The notes: generated by a model not told the origin, from the sequence alone. Positions 1 through 9,706 are shown, counted from the first letter of the stretch. The stretch: DNA of 47,708 nt from Pseudomonadota bacterium (GCA_018817515.1 JAHIUD010000015.1:1-47708), one strand, 5' to 3'. Made by a program: numbers and translations.

Positions 1-1
1 C

Positions 2-856
2 ATCCTGACCCGCGACGACGCGGACATGGCCGCCATGGTCCAGCAGGCCCTGGAGGCCGAGGGCGTGCGTTTCCACCTCGGCGCGGCGCTGACGAACGTG
101 GGCCAGGAGAGCGGGCAAAAGGTCGTCCGCTTCACCCGGGAGGGGCAGGCCCGGAGCGTCTCCGGCGACGCCCTGCTGGTGGCCCTGGGCCGCACGCCCA
201 ACGTCGAGGGCCTGGGCCTGGAGCAGGCCGGGGTCGACTACAGCCCCAAGGGCATTGTGGTGGACGCGCGGCTGCGCACCAGCCAGAAGCATATCTTCGC
301 CTGCGGCGACGTCACCGGGGCCTGGCAGTTCACCCACGCCGCCGGCTACGAGGCGGGCGTGGTGGTGGCCAACGCCATCTTCCGCCTGCCGCGAAAGGCT
401 GATTACACCTGGATGCCCTGGTGCACCTACACCGAGCCGGGCCTGGGCGGCCTGGGCCTGAACGAGGCCATGGCGCAAAAGGCCGGGCTCAAGCCCGGCG
501 TGGATTACCGTGTGGTGACGGAGCGCTTCGCCGACAACGACCGCGCAAGGGCCGAGGCCGACACCGGGGGCCTGGTCAAGCTGCTGCTGGATTCCAGCGG
601 CAAGCCGCTGGGCGTGCAGATCGCGGGCGCGGGCGCGGGCGATCTGCTTGGCGAGTGGGCGGCGGTGCTGGCGGGCAAGGTCTCGCTGACCAGCCTGGCG
701 GGCATCACCCACCCGTATCCCACGCGGGCGGAGTCGGCCAAGGCCCTGGCCGGGCGCATCATCGGCGAGAAACTGTTCTCGCCTACTGTCAAGAAGGCCC
801 TGCACTACGTGTTCGGACTCAAGGGCCGGGCCTGCGTGCCGGTGGAACCGCAATAG
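2..856 (+). CDS. FAD-dependent pyridine nucleotide-disulfide oxidoreductase, C-terminal part
   Basis: The reading frame is open from the window edge, so the FAD-binding N-terminus and any redox-active disulfide lie outside. What is seen is the end of the NAD(P) domain with GRTPN, the second FAD contact IFACGDVTG, and the dimerisation domain ending near HPYPTRAES, which keeps the His and Glu positions of the dihydrolipoamide dehydrogenase family. The vicinal Cys-Cys tail of mercuric reductase is absent; the protein ends VPVEPQ. It is therefore a MerA/Lpd-like reductase of unknown substrate. It lies 15 bp before arsS on the same strand, and such reductases are known companions of arsS, so a role in arsenic or thiol redox chemistry is inferred. 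The call as family member is firm; the substrate is not. Confidence 0.85.
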   Translation: MLTRDDADMAAMVQQALEAEGVRFHLGAALTNVGQESGQKVVRFTREGQARSVSGDALLVALGRTPNVEGLGLEQAGVDYSPKGIVVDARLRTSQKHIFACGDVTGAWQFTHAAGYEAGVVVANAIFRLPRKADYTWMPWCTYTEPGLGGLGLNEAMAQKAGLKPGVDYRVVTERFADNDRARAEADTGGLVKLLLDSSGKPLGVQIAGAGAGDLLGEWAAVLAGKVSLTSLAGITHPYPTRAESAKALAGRIIGEKLFSPTVKKALHYVFGLKGRACVPVEPQ

Positions 857-871
857 CTTGGGGAGAGGGAC

Positions 872-1870
872 ATGACGGACGGATTGAACGACTTCGAGCG
901 CTTGGCCGGGGGGCATATCCAGGCCCTGGGCGTGGACACCCTGCAGGTCAACCTGGGGCTGCGCTGCAACCAGGCCTGCACGCACTGCCACGTGCAGGCC
1001 GGGCCGGAGCGCACGGAGCTCATGGACGAAGCGACCATGGAACTGGTGCTTGGCGCGGCCCGGGCCCTGCGGCCCAGGCTGGTGGACATCACCGGCGGCG
1101 CGCCGGAGCTGTGCCCGGTGCTGCGGCCCCTGCTGGACGGCCTGTTCCAGGCGGGGCTGGCGGCCCAGGTGCGCACCAACCTCACGGTACTGCTGGAGCC
1201 CGGCCAGGAGGACATGTTCGAGTTCTACCGTGCGCTCAAGGTCGCCCTCGTGGCCTCGCTGCCCTGCTACCTGGAGGAGAACGTGCGGGCCATGCGCGGC
1301 TCCGGGGTGTACGAGCGCAGCGTGGCGGCCCTGCGGCGGCTGAACGAGCTGGGGTACGGGCAGGTCGGCAGTCAGGGCCAGGGGTTGACCATCGACCTGG
1401 TCTACAACCCCGGCGGGGCCTTTCTGCCGCCAGGGCAGTGCGCCCTTGAGGCCGACTACCGGCGCGAGCTCCTGGCCCGGCACGGCCTGGTGTTCAACCG
1501 CCTGTTGACCATCACCAACATGCCGCTGGGACGTTTTGGCGAGGGCCTGCGCCGCTCAGGCCGGGAGGCCGGATACCGGGAGCTCTTGCGCCAGTCCTTC
1601 AACCCGGCCACCCTGGACGGGCTCATGTGCCGCCGCCAGATCAACGTGGGCTATGACGGGGCGCTCTACGACTGCGACTTCAACATGGTCCTGGGCCTGC
1701 GCGTGAACCACGCCGCGCCCGGGCACATCCGCGACTTCGACGCGGACCTGCTGCGGGGCCGCCTGGTCATGACCGGGCCGCACTGCCTGGCCTGCACCGC
1801 GGGCAGCGGGTCGTCCTGCGGGGGCGCGCTGGCCGAGGGCACGGGCCCGGCAGGCCTTCAGCCTATTTGA
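872..1870 (+). CDS. arsS: Arsenosugar biosynthesis radical SAM protein ArsS
   Basis: A 332-residue radical SAM enzyme. The cluster-binding motif CNQACTHC (Cys32, Cys36, Cys39) sits in a short N-terminal lead, and the following AGPERTE is typical of the ArsS family. The C-terminal half has more Cys-rich motifs, MCRRQIN, YDCDFN and [15 protein letters not shown], which match the family's extra domain. Family knowledge: ArsS transfers a 5'-deoxyadenosyl group to dimethylarsenite on the way to arsenosugars. Some family members carry selenocysteine, but here all these positions are ordinary Cys codons. The ATG is preceded by GGGAGAGG. The upstream oxidoreductase is probably co-transcribed. The 3' end overlaps the convergent msrAB gene by 8 bp. 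Whether this strain makes arsenosugars cannot be read from the window; no arsM is present. Confidence 0.85.
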   Translation: MTDGLNDFERLAGGHIQALGVDTLQVNLGLRCNQACTHCHVQAGPERTELMDEATMELVLGAARALRPRLVDITGGAPELCPVLRPLLDGLFQAGLAAQVRTNLTVLLEPGQEDMFEFYRALKVALVASLPCYLEENVRAMRGSGVYERSVAALRRLNELGYGQVGSQGQGLTIDLVYNPGGAFLPPGQCALEADYRRELLARHGLVFNRLLTITNMPLGRFGEGLRRSGREAGYRELLRQSFNPATLDGLMCRRQINVGYDGALYDCDFNMVLGLRVNHAAPGHIRDFDADLLRGRLVMTGPHCLACTAGSGSSCGGALAEGTGPAGLQPI

Positions 1871-2975
1871 ACAGGCTCTTGTACTGGCCGTAGCCTTCCT
1901 TTTCCAGGTTCTCCCTGGGCACGAAGCGTAGCGCCGCCGAGTTCATGCAGTAGCGCAGGCCCGTGGGCTTGGGGCCGTCCGGGAACACATGGCCCAGGTG
2001 ACTGTCGGCCAGCTTGCTGCGGACCTCGGTGCGCGTGGCGAAGAGCGTGTTGTCCGGACGCTCCACGATGTTGCCGGGCTCCAGCGGACGGGTGAAGCTC
2101 GGCCAGCCGGTGCCGGAGTCGAACTTGTCCTTGGAGCTGTAGAGCACCTCGCCGGAGACGATGTCCACGTAGATGCCCTCGCGCTTGTTCAAGTCGTACT
2201 CGTTCTTGAAGGGCGGCTCGGTGCCGTCCTCCTGGGTGACCCTGAACTGCATGGGGGTCAGCTTGGCCTTCAGCTGCTCGCGGCTTGGCTTGCGCCAGCC
2301 CGTGGCGGCCTCGGTGGCGTAGGCCGAGAACGGCCTGTCGGCCTCGGAGCCCCAGAGGGCGCGGATGGTGTTGTCGCGGCCGCAGTTGTAGCGGTAGAAC
2401 TTGTAGCGCAGGGGGTTCTTCTCGAAGTAGCGCTGGTGGTAGCCCTCGGCCGGGTAGAAGGTCGTGTGGTCGATGATGGGCGTGACCACCGGGCTCTTCA
2501 GCACGCGGGAGTCCACCAGGGCCTTCTTGGAGGCCTCGGCCTCGCGGCGCTGTCCGGCATCGTGCACGAAGATGGCCGCGCGGTACTGGTTGCCCCGGTC
2601 GCAGAACTGGCCGCCCGCGTCGGTGGGGTCGTGGTGCCTCCAGAACCATTCCAGCAGCAGCCGGTAGCTGACCTTGGCCGGGTCGAAACGTATCTGCACG
2701 GACTCCAGGTGGCCGGTGGAGCCGGAGGAGACCTGCTCGTAGCTCGGGTTCTTCTCCTTGCCGCCCGCATAGCCGGAGGTCACGGAGACAACGCCGGGAA
2801 TGTGCACGAAGTCCGACTCGACGCACCAGAAGCAGCCGCCGGCAAGGGTTGCGGTTGCGAGCGTGTCCTGGGTCATGGCGGCTCCTTTTGCTTCCTGGGC
2901 TTTGCCGGGCGCCGCGCTGGCGGCGGCGACGCCAAGGGTCAGCAGCAGCGCCAGGAATGCGAGTGTTTTTTTCAT
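1863..2975 (-). CDS. msrAB: Exported bifunctional peptide methionine sulfoxide reductase MsrA-MsrB
   Basis: A 370-residue fusion that repairs both S- and R-methionine sulfoxide in proteins. Residues 1-21 form a signal peptide ([12 protein letters not shown], then AAASA), placing the enzyme in the periplasm. The MsrA domain follows with catalytic Cys48 in GGCFWCVE. The MsrB domain occupies about residues 225-370, with GTGWPSF, SHLGHVF and catalytic Cys343 in [11 protein letters not shown]. The two CxxC zinc sites of many MsrB proteins are missing, as in other zinc-free forms. I chose the ATG at 2975, not the longer frame, because it starts a clean signal peptide, has GGAG eight bases upstream, and lies downstream of a good promoter. 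Periplasmic MsrAB in an anaerobe suggests defence against oxidants at the envelope. Confidence 0.93.
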   Translation of the reverse strand: MKKTLAFLALLLTLGVAAASAAPGKAQEAKGAAMTQDTLATATLAGGCFWCVESDFVHIPGVVSVTSGYAGGKEKNPSYEQVSSGSTGHLESVQIRFDPAKVSYRLLLEWFWRHHDPTDAGGQFCDRGNQYRAAIFVHDAGQRREAEASKKALVDSRVLKSPVVTPIIDHTTFYPAEGYHQRYFEKNPLRYKFYRYNCGRDNTIRALWGSEADRPFSAYATEAATGWRKPSREQLKAKLTPMQFRVTQEDGTEPPFKNEYDLNKREGIYVDIVSGEVLYSSKDKFDSGTGWPSFTRPLEPGNIVERPDNTLFATRTEVRSKLADSHLGHVFPDGPKPTGLRYCMNSAALRFVPRENLEKEGYGQYKSLFK

Positions 2976-3013
2976 GTGCGACGCTCCATCTTTTGATGAT
3001 CGATCTGAACAGA

Positions 3014-3041
3014 AATGTATGCCGTTTTGCCGGAGAGTCAA
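3014..3041 (-). promoter_or_regulatory. Predicted sigma-70 promoter of msrAB
   Basis: On the minus strand TTGACT (3041-3036) and TACATT (3019-3014) are separated by 16 bases. Transcription would begin about 30 bases before the chosen msrAB ATG. The match is by eye only. Confidence 0.5.
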
Positions 3042-3131
3042 TGCTCCGGGCCGCCTGACTTGCGCAATCCACGCCCCTGGCGTAGGAGAACGGATCAGGG
3101 AACTCCCCAATGCCAAAGCCTGGAGGCCGTT

Positions 3132-4784
3132 ATGCGTGCTCTGGCCCACTACCTGTCCGCCGCTGTCATCATGCTGTTCTACGGCGGCCGGGTCTGCCCG
3201 CTCATCAACGGTCTGGCGCTGTCCGAGTGGGGCCTGTCCGTGGCCGTGACCTTCGGCACGGCCTGGGGATTGCGCCTGGCCCTGTCACGCCGCATCGAGG
3301 CCAGCCCGGCGGCCGGGCGGCCTCTTCGCCGCGCCTTGGCCGAACTGTTGCTCATCCTTGGCGCGGGGCTTGCGCTCTCGCTGTTCAACACCGCCGTGCT
3401 GGGCTTTCCAGTGCTCACAAGCAGCGCCAAGGTGCTCGTCGGCTTCCTCATCCTAGGGGCCTTCGCCGCCGCCGACCTGGCCCTGGAGGAGGAGCGCAGG
3501 CTGGCGGAGCTGTTCCTGCGCACCCGCCAGGAGATTCCCGTGGGCGAGGACCTGTTCCCGCTTACCCGGCAGTTCGCCCTGGCGGCCAGTTTCGTGCTGG
3601 TGTCCGTGGTGGTGGTGCTCTTCTTCATCCTGGTGCGGGACTTTGACTGGGTGCAAAGCGGCCAGGGCGCGAACCTGGAGCTCTCGCTTGCGGCGGTGCT
3701 CAAGGAACTGGCCTATGTGCTGGCAGTGGCCCTGGCGGAGATATTGAACCTCATCCGGTCCTTCTCCATGAACCTGCGCCTGGCCTTTGACAATGAGAAC
3801 GGGGTCCTGCAGGCGGTCGCCCAGGGCGATCTGGCTTCGCGGGCGGTGGTCAGCAGCAACAACGAGTTCGGGCTTATGGCCAGCTACACCAACCGCATGA
3901 TCGCGGCCCTGGAGGAGCGCACCCGCGCGTTGGCCACGGCCCAGGTCAGGGAGGAGAAGAACAAGCTTCTGGCGGGCCTCTCGGCCAGCTTGTCCAAGTA
4001 CCTCTCGCCCCAGATCGTCCAGTCGCTCTTGACCGGGGAGAAGGGCACCGAGCTGGTCACCCAGCGCAAGAAGCTCACGGTCTTCTTCAGCGACATCAAG
4101 GACTTCACCAAGACCACCGAGGACATGCAGCCAGAGGATCTTTCGTATCTGCTGAACAGCTACTTCACCGAGATGTCGAAGATCGCCCTGCATTACGGGG
4201 CCACCATCGACAAGTTCATCGGCGACGCCATGCTGATGTTCTTCGGCGACCCGGAAACCAGGGGAGTGAGGGAGGACGCCGAAGCCTGCGTGCGCATGGC
4301 CGTGGCCATGCAGCGGCGCATGAAGAAACTGCAGGAGACCTGGCGGCTGCGCGGCTACAACAAGCCCTTCCACATGCGCGTCGGCATCAATACCGGGTAC
4401 TGCAACGTGGGCAACTTCGGCAGCGAGGACCGCATGGACTACACCATCATCGGCGGCGAGGTGAACCTGGCCGCGCGCCTGGAGGTGCAGGCCGAGCCCG
4501 ACGGCATCCTCATCTCCGCCGACACCTACTCGCTCGTGCAGGACATCGTGGAGGCCGAACAGCGGCCCCCGCTCGCGGCCAAGGGCATTGAACGCGAGAT
4601 CATCCCCTACGCCATCACCAACATCTACGACGAGGAGCAGGGCGGTTCGGACCTCATCCGCAAGGAGTTCGCGGGCCTGCGCATCATCGCGGACCTGGAG
4701 CGGGTCAGCGCCGCGGACAAGGACGCCATCATCGAGAGCATGGAGGAGGTCCTGGCGCGTCTGCGCGAGGTGAAGGCCGACTGA
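3132..4784 (+). CDS. Membrane-anchored class III adenylate/guanylate cyclase
   Basis: A 550-residue signalling enzyme. The N-terminal 220 residues contain several hydrophobic segments, predicted membrane helices. A HAMP-like linker follows (about 230-285, ending in a coiled coil), then a class III cyclase domain. The metal-binding aspartates are Asp321 in FFSDIKDFT and Asp365 in [10 protein letters not shown], 44 residues apart as expected. The motif [17 protein letters not shown] is also typical. The domain probably makes cAMP; substrate choice is not certain from motifs seen by eye. I chose the ATG at 3132 because GGAGG lies five bases upstream; the longer frame has no such site. It is divergent from msrAB and is followed by a nucleotidase gene. 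The stimulus is unknown: no extracytoplasmic sensor domain of recognisable type is present. Confidence 0.88.
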   Translation: MRALAHYLSAAVIMLFYGGRVCPLINGLALSEWGLSVAVTFGTAWGLRLALSRRIEASPAAGRPLRRALAELLLILGAGLALSLFNTAVLGFPVLTSSAKVLVGFLILGAFAAADLALEEERRLAELFLRTRQEIPVGEDLFPLTRQFALAASFVLVSVVVVLFFILVRDFDWVQSGQGANLELSLAAVLKELAYVLAVALAEILNLIRSFSMNLRLAFDNENGVLQAVAQGDLASRAVVSSNNEFGLMASYTNRMIAALEERTRALATAQVREEKNKLLAGLSASLSKYLSPQIVQSLLTGEKGTELVTQRKKLTVFFSDIKDFTKTTEDMQPEDLSYLLNSYFTEMSKIALHYGATIDKFIGDAMLMFFGDPETRGVREDAEACVRMAVAMQRRMKKLQETWRLRGYNKPFHMRVGINTGYCNVGNFGSEDRMDYTIIGGEVNLAARLEVQAEPDGILISADTYSLVQDIVEAEQRPPLAAKGIEREIIPYAITNIYDEEQGGSDLIRKEFAGLRIIADLERVSAADKDAIIESMEEVLARLREVKAD

Positions 4785-4810
4785 CCGTGAGGTCCTCCTG
4801 CAGCGGTCAG
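4781..4810 (+). other. Stem-loop spanning the cyclase stop codon
   Basis: CTGACCG (4781-4787) pairs with CGGTCAG (4804-4810) around a 16-base loop. The cyclase stop codon is inside the left arm. There is no T-run after it, so it is not a standard intrinsic terminator; it may be chance or a weak transcript-processing element. Confidence 0.25.
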
Positions 4811-4863
4811 GTGCGCAAGGCCCAGCGCACCCGCTACACAGCATACTTCAAGGAGCCCCGCCC

Positions 4864-6780
4864 ATGATGACTTTTCCGCGTCCCTTCCGCCCGATTTTTT
4901 GCCTCGCCCTGGCCCTGCTGCTGCTCGCGGCCTGCGCCCGGCCCGCCCGTCAGTCCGGGTCAGCGCCGTTCACCCTGGCCATCGCCCACATCAACGACAC
5001 CCACTCCAACCTGGAGCCCGTGGACACCGGCCTGTCCCTGGCTGGCGTCGAGGTCAAGGCCCGCCTGGGCGGGTACGCGCGGCTCAAGACCGCCCTTGAC
5101 GAGGTGCGCGGCAGCGAGGCCAGCGTGCTGGCGCTGCACGCCGGAGACGCGGTGCAGGGCACGCTGTTCTTCAACGAATTCAAGGGGCGGGCGGACTTCG
5201 ACATCCTGAATCTGCTGGGCCTGGACGCCATGGCCCTGGGCAACCACGAGTTTGACAGCGGGCCGGAGCTTACCGGCAAGCTTGTGGAGCAGGCCCGGTT
5301 CCCGGTGGTCTCGGCCAACATCGACACCTCGCGCGAGCCCGCCCTGGCCGGGCGCATCCGGCCCTACGTGGTGCGGCTTTTCGGCAGCGAGCGCGTGGGC
5401 GTCATCGGGGCCATAACGCCAAGCACGCCGCAGATCACCACCCGCGTGGGCCAGGTGGTCTTCCATCCCGCCGCCCCGGCAGTGGCTGTGGCCATCGCGG
5501 AGCTGCGCGCCCAGGACGTGGACAAGATCGTGGTGCTCTCGCACCTGGGCTATGGCGCGGACATCGCCCTGGCCAAGGCCGTGCCGGGCATCGATGTCAT
5601 CGTGGGCGGGCATTCCCACACGCTGCTCGGCGATGCGGCCCGGCTCGGCCAATTGGGCCTGACCCCGGCCGGGCCGTATCCCACCGAGGTGCGCGGCCCG
5701 GACGGCGGGCGCGTGCTGGTGGTCCAGGCCTGGCGCTGGGGCGTGGAGCTCGGGGTGCTGAAGCTCACTTTCGATGCCGAGGGCGGCATTGCCGAATACA
5801 CGGCCCGGCCCATGCTCCTGGCCGGGGATGACTTCAGCCGGGACGGCAAGGCCGTGGCCAAGGACTCGCCGGAGCAGGCGCGGCTTGTGGCCGCGCTCAC
5901 GGCCTCGGGCGTGGCGCGCGTGGTGGCGGAGGACGCCGGGGTCGCTGCGAGGATAGCGCCCTATGCCCGCAGGCTCGACGCCTTCCGCAACGCGCCCATC
6001 GGGGCCCGCGCCGTGGTGGACCTCATCCGGGGCACGGCCACGGACCCCGGGCCCATCGTGGCCGACGCCTACCTGGCCAAGGCGCCGGGCGCGCAGCTGG
6101 CCCTGCTCATGCCCGGCGGCCTGCGCCAGGACCTCTACCAGGGCGAGCTGACCCTGGGCATGGTCATGGGCGTGCTGCCCTTCGGCAACACCCTGGTCAC
6201 GCTCAACGTCAGCGGCGCCGGGTTCAAAAGCGCCCTGGAGGAGGCCGCCGAGTTCCGGCTCAAGGTCCATCCGCCTGCCGGAAGGGACCTGCGAAACATC
6301 CGGCTGTTCCACGCGGGCGGCTTTACCTGCGTGGTGGACCCGGCCCGGCCCAGGGGCGAGCGCGTCAGCCAGCTCCTGGTGCGCGGGCCTGGCGGCGATT
6401 TTGCGGCCATCGACCCGGCAGCCACCTACCGGCTGGTGACCAACAGCTACCTGGCGGGCGGCGGCGACGGCCAGGCCACCCTCAAGGCCGTCACGTCCGG
6501 GCGCGTGGACACCGGGTATCTGGAGCACGATGCCCTGGCCGAGCACCTGAAGGCGCTGGGCGTGGTCCAGGCTCCGGCGCGGCGGCGCGTGGTGCTGGGG
6601 CGCGGCGGCCGGCTCTCCCTGGCCCCGGTTGTCACGCCCGGGGCGCTACCGGCCAGCGGCCCGCTGGCATGGTCGTCCGCAGGCTTCTTCCGGTTCGACC
6701 CGGTTCGACAGGACGGACTGGCGCCCGGCCGGTGTAAGGATGCCATAAAAATTCAGTCTTCCGTTTTGCCGATCCATTGA
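4864..6780 (+). CDS. Lipoprotein 5'-nucleotidase / UDP-sugar hydrolase family phosphoesterase
   Basis: A 638-residue UshA-family enzyme that removes phosphate from nucleotides outside the cytoplasm. A signal peptide ends in the lipobox LLAACARP, so it is predicted to be membrane-anchored. The metallophosphatase domain shows the metal ligands in HINDTHSNLE, LHAGDAVQGTLF, GNHEFD, LSHLGYGAD and GGHSHT. The 5'-nucleotidase C-terminal domain covers about residues 370-580. AGGAG lies eight bases before the ATG, and a second ATG follows directly. It sits between two cyclase genes, on the same strand, 79 bp after the first. That may mean a role in nucleotide recycling, but this is only suggestive. 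The last 50 residues are low in family signal. Confidence 0.9.
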   Translation: MMTFPRPFRPIFCLALALLLLAACARPARQSGSAPFTLAIAHINDTHSNLEPVDTGLSLAGVEVKARLGGYARLKTALDEVRGSEASVLALHAGDAVQGTLFFNEFKGRADFDILNLLGLDAMALGNHEFDSGPELTGKLVEQARFPVVSANIDTSREPALAGRIRPYVVRLFGSERVGVIGAITPSTPQITTRVGQVVFHPAAPAVAVAIAELRAQDVDKIVVLSHLGYGADIALAKAVPGIDVIVGGHSHTLLGDAARLGQLGLTPAGPYPTEVRGPDGGRVLVVQAWRWGVELGVLKLTFDAEGGIAEYTARPMLLAGDDFSRDGKAVAKDSPEQARLVAALTASGVARVVAEDAGVAARIAPYARRLDAFRNAPIGARAVVDLIRGTATDPGPIVADAYLAKAPGAQLALLMPGGLRQDLYQGELTLGMVMGVLPFGNTLVTLNVSGAGFKSALEEAAEFRLKVHPPAGRDLRNIRLFHAGGFTCVVDPARPRGERVSQLLVRGPGGDFAAIDPAATYRLVTNSYLAGGGDGQATLKAVTSGRVDTGYLEHDALAEHLKALGVVQAPARRRVVLGRGGRLSLAPVVTPGALPASGPLAWSSAGFFRFDPVRQDGLAPGRCKDAIKIQSSVLPIH

Positions 6781-6799
6781 CAAATACCTAAAAAAATTA

Positions 6800-6828
6800 T
6801 TAGCTTCATTAAGCCCCAGAGGTATAAC
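6800..6828 (+). promoter_or_regulatory. Possible promoter before the coiled-coil/cyclase pair
   Basis: The 70-bp gap after the nucleotidase gene is unusually A+T-rich for this region. TATAAC (6823-6828) follows TTAGCT (6800-6805) with 17 bases between. A perfect TTGACA occurs at 6777-6782 but has no good -10 at normal spacing. Confidence 0.35.
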
Positions 6829-6852
6829 AGGCCCGCGCCTCGACCCGGACGG

Positions 6853-7302
6853 ATGTTGCATATGGCCCACACGCCCGATCCAGCCCAGGAACTCAGCGCC
6901 CTGCACGCCGAGAACCACCACCTCAAGGACTCCATCGCCGCCATGCGGCAGTCCCTGGAGGCCATGGTGCTGGACAAAAACGCCGCCGTTCAGCGGCAGG
7001 CCGCAGCCTCCCGCGACGAGGTTGAGAACATGAAGGCCGCCGTGGTGGCCCTGCGCGACGCCCTGGAGACCCTGCGCAACGAGCGCGACCGCCAGGTCCA
7101 GGAGGCCGTGGCCCAGGGCAAGGCCGAGAACCGTGAGCTCCAGACGGCCGTCCAGGCCTTGCGGGACCGCCTGGAGCAGGCCCTCATGGACGAGCGCGAC
7201 CGCTTCCGGCTGGAGCGCCGGGCCCTTGAGGACGAGCTTGCGCATCTGCGCCAGACCGTGGTGGCCCTGCGCGAGGCCCTGGAAGCCGGAGGGCGGAAGT
7301 GA
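6853..7302 (+). CDS. Small coiled-coil protein coupled to the GAF-cyclase
   Basis: A 149-residue protein made almost wholly of heptad-like sequence rich in Glu, Arg, Ala and Leu. It contains near-repeats: VVALRDALETL, AVQALRDRLEQAL and VVALREALEAG recur about every 40-70 residues. No enzymatic motif, signal peptide or membrane helix is seen. The start may be 6853 or the in-frame ATG at 6862; neither has a strong ribosome site. Its stop codon overlaps the next start as TGATG, so it is translationally coupled to the GAF-GAF-PAS-cyclase. A scaffolding or oligomerising role for that cyclase is a reasonable inference. Function is not recognised from sequence. Confidence 0.7.
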   Translation: MLHMAHTPDPAQELSALHAENHHLKDSIAAMRQSLEAMVLDKNAAVQRQAAASRDEVENMKAAVVALRDALETLRNERDRQVQEAVAQGKAENRELQTAVQALRDRLEQALMDERDRFRLERRALEDELAHLRQTVVALREALEAGGRK

Positions 7303-9668
7303 TGGCCAAGCCCGCCAAGACCTCCGCACGCCCCAAGGCTGCCGCCAAGGCCGTGGCCAAGCCCGCCGCCAGCAAGTTGGTCAGCAAGCCGACCAGCAAG
7401 CCGACCGGCAAGCCGGGCAAGAGCCGGGGATGCATGAACCTGCCCCATGACCGCTCCGAGATGCTGCTCGGCGTGTCGCACCGGCTGGCCAGCCTGGACA
7501 CCCTGGACGAGATGCTCCAGGCCCTGGTGGAGATGACCAGCTGGGAACTCGGGGCCGAGCGCGGCTCCTTGTTCCTGAACGACCCCGAGACCGGGGAGCT
7601 CTACTCCATCGTGGCCCAGGGCAACCAGCGCCGCCGCATCCGCATCCTGAACACCAGCGGCGTGGCCGGGCGCGTGTTCGTCACGGGCCGGGGCATGGTC
7701 GTCACCGATGCCTACAAGAACAAGTATTTCAACAAGGAAGTGGACCTGAGCACGGGGTTCGTGACGCGCAACATCGTCTGCGCGCCCATCCGCACCGTGA
7801 AGGGCGAGATCATCGGCGTGGCCCAGGTTCTGAACAAGAAGGACGGGACCTTCACCCGCGAGGACTTGAAGCTCCTTGAGGCCATCGCCATGCAGGCGGC
7901 CATCGCACTGTCCGGGGCCCAGTTCGTGGAGAAGATGGAGGTCTCCCGCGCCAAGGAGCTGGAGTTCTTGAACGTCGTGGCCGACGTGACCTCGGAGATC
8001 GAGCTCGGCACGCTGCTGCGCAAGGTCATGGGCGAGGCCACCAAGATGCTCGCCGCCGAGCGCTCGACCCTGTTCCTCAACGACGAGAAGACGAACGAGC
8101 TCTGGTCCATGGTGGGCGAGGGCATCGCCGCCACCCAGATACGCTTCCCCAACCACCTGGGCATCGCGGGGGCGGTGTTCACCAGCGGACACTCCGTGAA
8201 CATCCCCCACGCCTACGCCGACCTGCGCTTCAACCCGGCCTTCGACAAGAAGACGGGGTTCTTCACGCGCTCCATCCTGTGCACCCCGGTGATCACCAAG
8301 GAAGGCAAGGTCATCGGCGTTACCCAGGTGCTGAACCGGCACGGCGGGCCCTTCACCAGCGAGGACGAGTCCCGGCTCAAGGCCTTCACCGCGCAGATCT
8401 CCATCGCCCTTGAGAACGCCAAGCTCTTCAGCGACGTGCAGAACATGAAGAACTACAACGAGAGCATGCTCCAGAGCATGAGCAACGGCGTCATCACCCT
8501 GGACGAGGAGGGCCGCATCAAGACCTGCAACGCCGCGGGCCTGCGCATCCTGGGCGCGGAAAGCGGGGAGCTCCTGGGCCAGACCTGCGGGTTTTATTTC
8601 GCCGGGCCCAACGCCTGGCTGGCCAGCAAGGTGGCCGGGGTGGAGGCCTCCCAGGTGCCGGAGACCACCGTGGACGCCGAGCTGACCTTCGCGGGGCGCG
8701 CCATCTCGGTGAACGTCTCGGTGCTGCCGCTCATCAGCGGCGACGAGAAGAAGCTCGGCACCATGCTCATGATCGAGGACATCTCCAGCGAGAAGCGCAT
8801 GAAGTCCACCATGAGCCGCTACATGGACCCCAAGCTGGCCGACCAGCTCATGGCCGGGGGCGAGGACATCCTGGGCGGCAAGGTGGTGGACGTCACCGTG
8901 CTCTTCTCCGACATCCGCAGCTTCACCACCCTCACCGAGAGCCTGGGCGCCCAGGGCACGGTGAGCTTCTTGAACGACTATTTCACGCTCATGGTGGACT
9001 GCCTCCATGCCGAGGGCGGCATGCTCGACAAGTTCATCGGCGACGCCATCATGGCCGTGTTCGGCACCCCGCTGGCCCACGAGGACGACGAGGACCGGGC
9101 CATGCGCTGCGCCATCGCCATGATCAAGTCCCTGGCCGTGTTCAACGCCCAGCGCGCGGCCGTGGGCCAGAAGCCCATCGACATCGGCATCGGCATGAAC
9201 TCGGCCCAGGTGGTCTCCGGCAACATCGGCTCGCCCAAGCGCATGGACTACACCATCATCGGCGACGGGGTGAACCTGGCCGCACGCCTGGAGAGCGCCT
9301 GCAAGCAGTACAGCGCGCACATCCTCATCAGCGAGTTCACCCGCGCCAAGCTCAAGGGCACCTACCGGATGCGGGACGTGGACGACGTTGTGGTCAAGGG
9401 CAAGACCGAGCCCGTGCAGATCTTCGAGGTGCTGGACTACCACACCGACCAGAGCTTCCCCAACCTCATGGAGGCCACCGGGCACTTCAAGGAGGGCCGC
9501 GCGGCCTACCGCGCCGGAGACTTCGCCAAGGGCATCAAGGCCTTTTCCGAGGCCCTGCGCATGAACCCCTCGGACAAGCTCTGCACAACCTACATCGAAC
9601 GGTGCGAGGCCCTCATCGCCAATCCGCCCGCGGATTGGCGCGGGGTCTGGACCATGACCTCGAAATAG
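7302..9668 (+). CDS. GAF-GAF-PAS-class III cyclase-TPR protein
   Basis: A 788-residue soluble cyclase. Residues 1-45 are an Ala/Lys/Pro-rich tail with AKPA and SKPT repeats, resembling a histone H1 tail. Two GAF domains follow (about 55-200 and 215-370), each with NDP/NDE and the N-K-K/N-R-H sequence typical of GAF cores. A PAS domain (about 380-485) comes next, then the cyclase domain with Asp537 in FSDIRSFT and Asp581 in FIGDAIMAVFG. The [17 protein letters not shown] motif is intact. The last 70 residues look like TPR helices. The GGAGGGCGG stretch before the ATG is a good ribosome site inside the upstream gene. It probably makes cAMP or cGMP in response to small ligands bound by GAF domains; ligand and product are unknown. 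Confidence 0.9.
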   Translation: MAKPAKTSARPKAAAKAVAKPAASKLVSKPTSKPTGKPGKSRGCMNLPHDRSEMLLGVSHRLASLDTLDEMLQALVEMTSWELGAERGSLFLNDPETGELYSIVAQGNQRRRIRILNTSGVAGRVFVTGRGMVVTDAYKNKYFNKEVDLSTGFVTRNIVCAPIRTVKGEIIGVAQVLNKKDGTFTREDLKLLEAIAMQAAIALSGAQFVEKMEVSRAKELEFLNVVADVTSEIELGTLLRKVMGEATKMLAAERSTLFLNDEKTNELWSMVGEGIAATQIRFPNHLGIAGAVFTSGHSVNIPHAYADLRFNPAFDKKTGFFTRSILCTPVITKEGKVIGVTQVLNRHGGPFTSEDESRLKAFTAQISIALENAKLFSDVQNMKNYNESMLQSMSNGVITLDEEGRIKTCNAAGLRILGAESGELLGQTCGFYFAGPNAWLASKVAGVEASQVPETTVDAELTFAGRAISVNVSVLPLISGDEKKLGTMLMIEDISSEKRMKSTMSRYMDPKLADQLMAGGEDILGGKVVDVTVLFSDIRSFTTLTESLGAQGTVSFLNDYFTLMVDCLHAEGGMLDKFIGDAIMAVFGTPLAHEDDEDRAMRCAIAMIKSLAVFNAQRAAVGQKPIDIGIGMNSAQVVSGNIGSPKRMDYTIIGDGVNLAARLESACKQYSAHILISEFTRAKLKGTYRMRDVDDVVVKGKTEPVQIFEVLDYHTDQSFPNLMEATGHFKEGRAAYRAGDFAKGIKAFSEALRMNPSDKLCTTYIERCEALIANPPADWRGVWTMTSK

Positions 9669-9706
9669 CTCGGCCCAGCCCCCCGGCCCAACCCATTGGA
9701 GCGCAC

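Noticed and set aside
2-856. Mercuric reductase
   Set aside because: The C-terminal vicinal cysteines are absent.
872-1870. Possible selenocysteine in ArsS
   Set aside because: There is no in-frame TGA before the final stop; the relevant positions are Cys codons.
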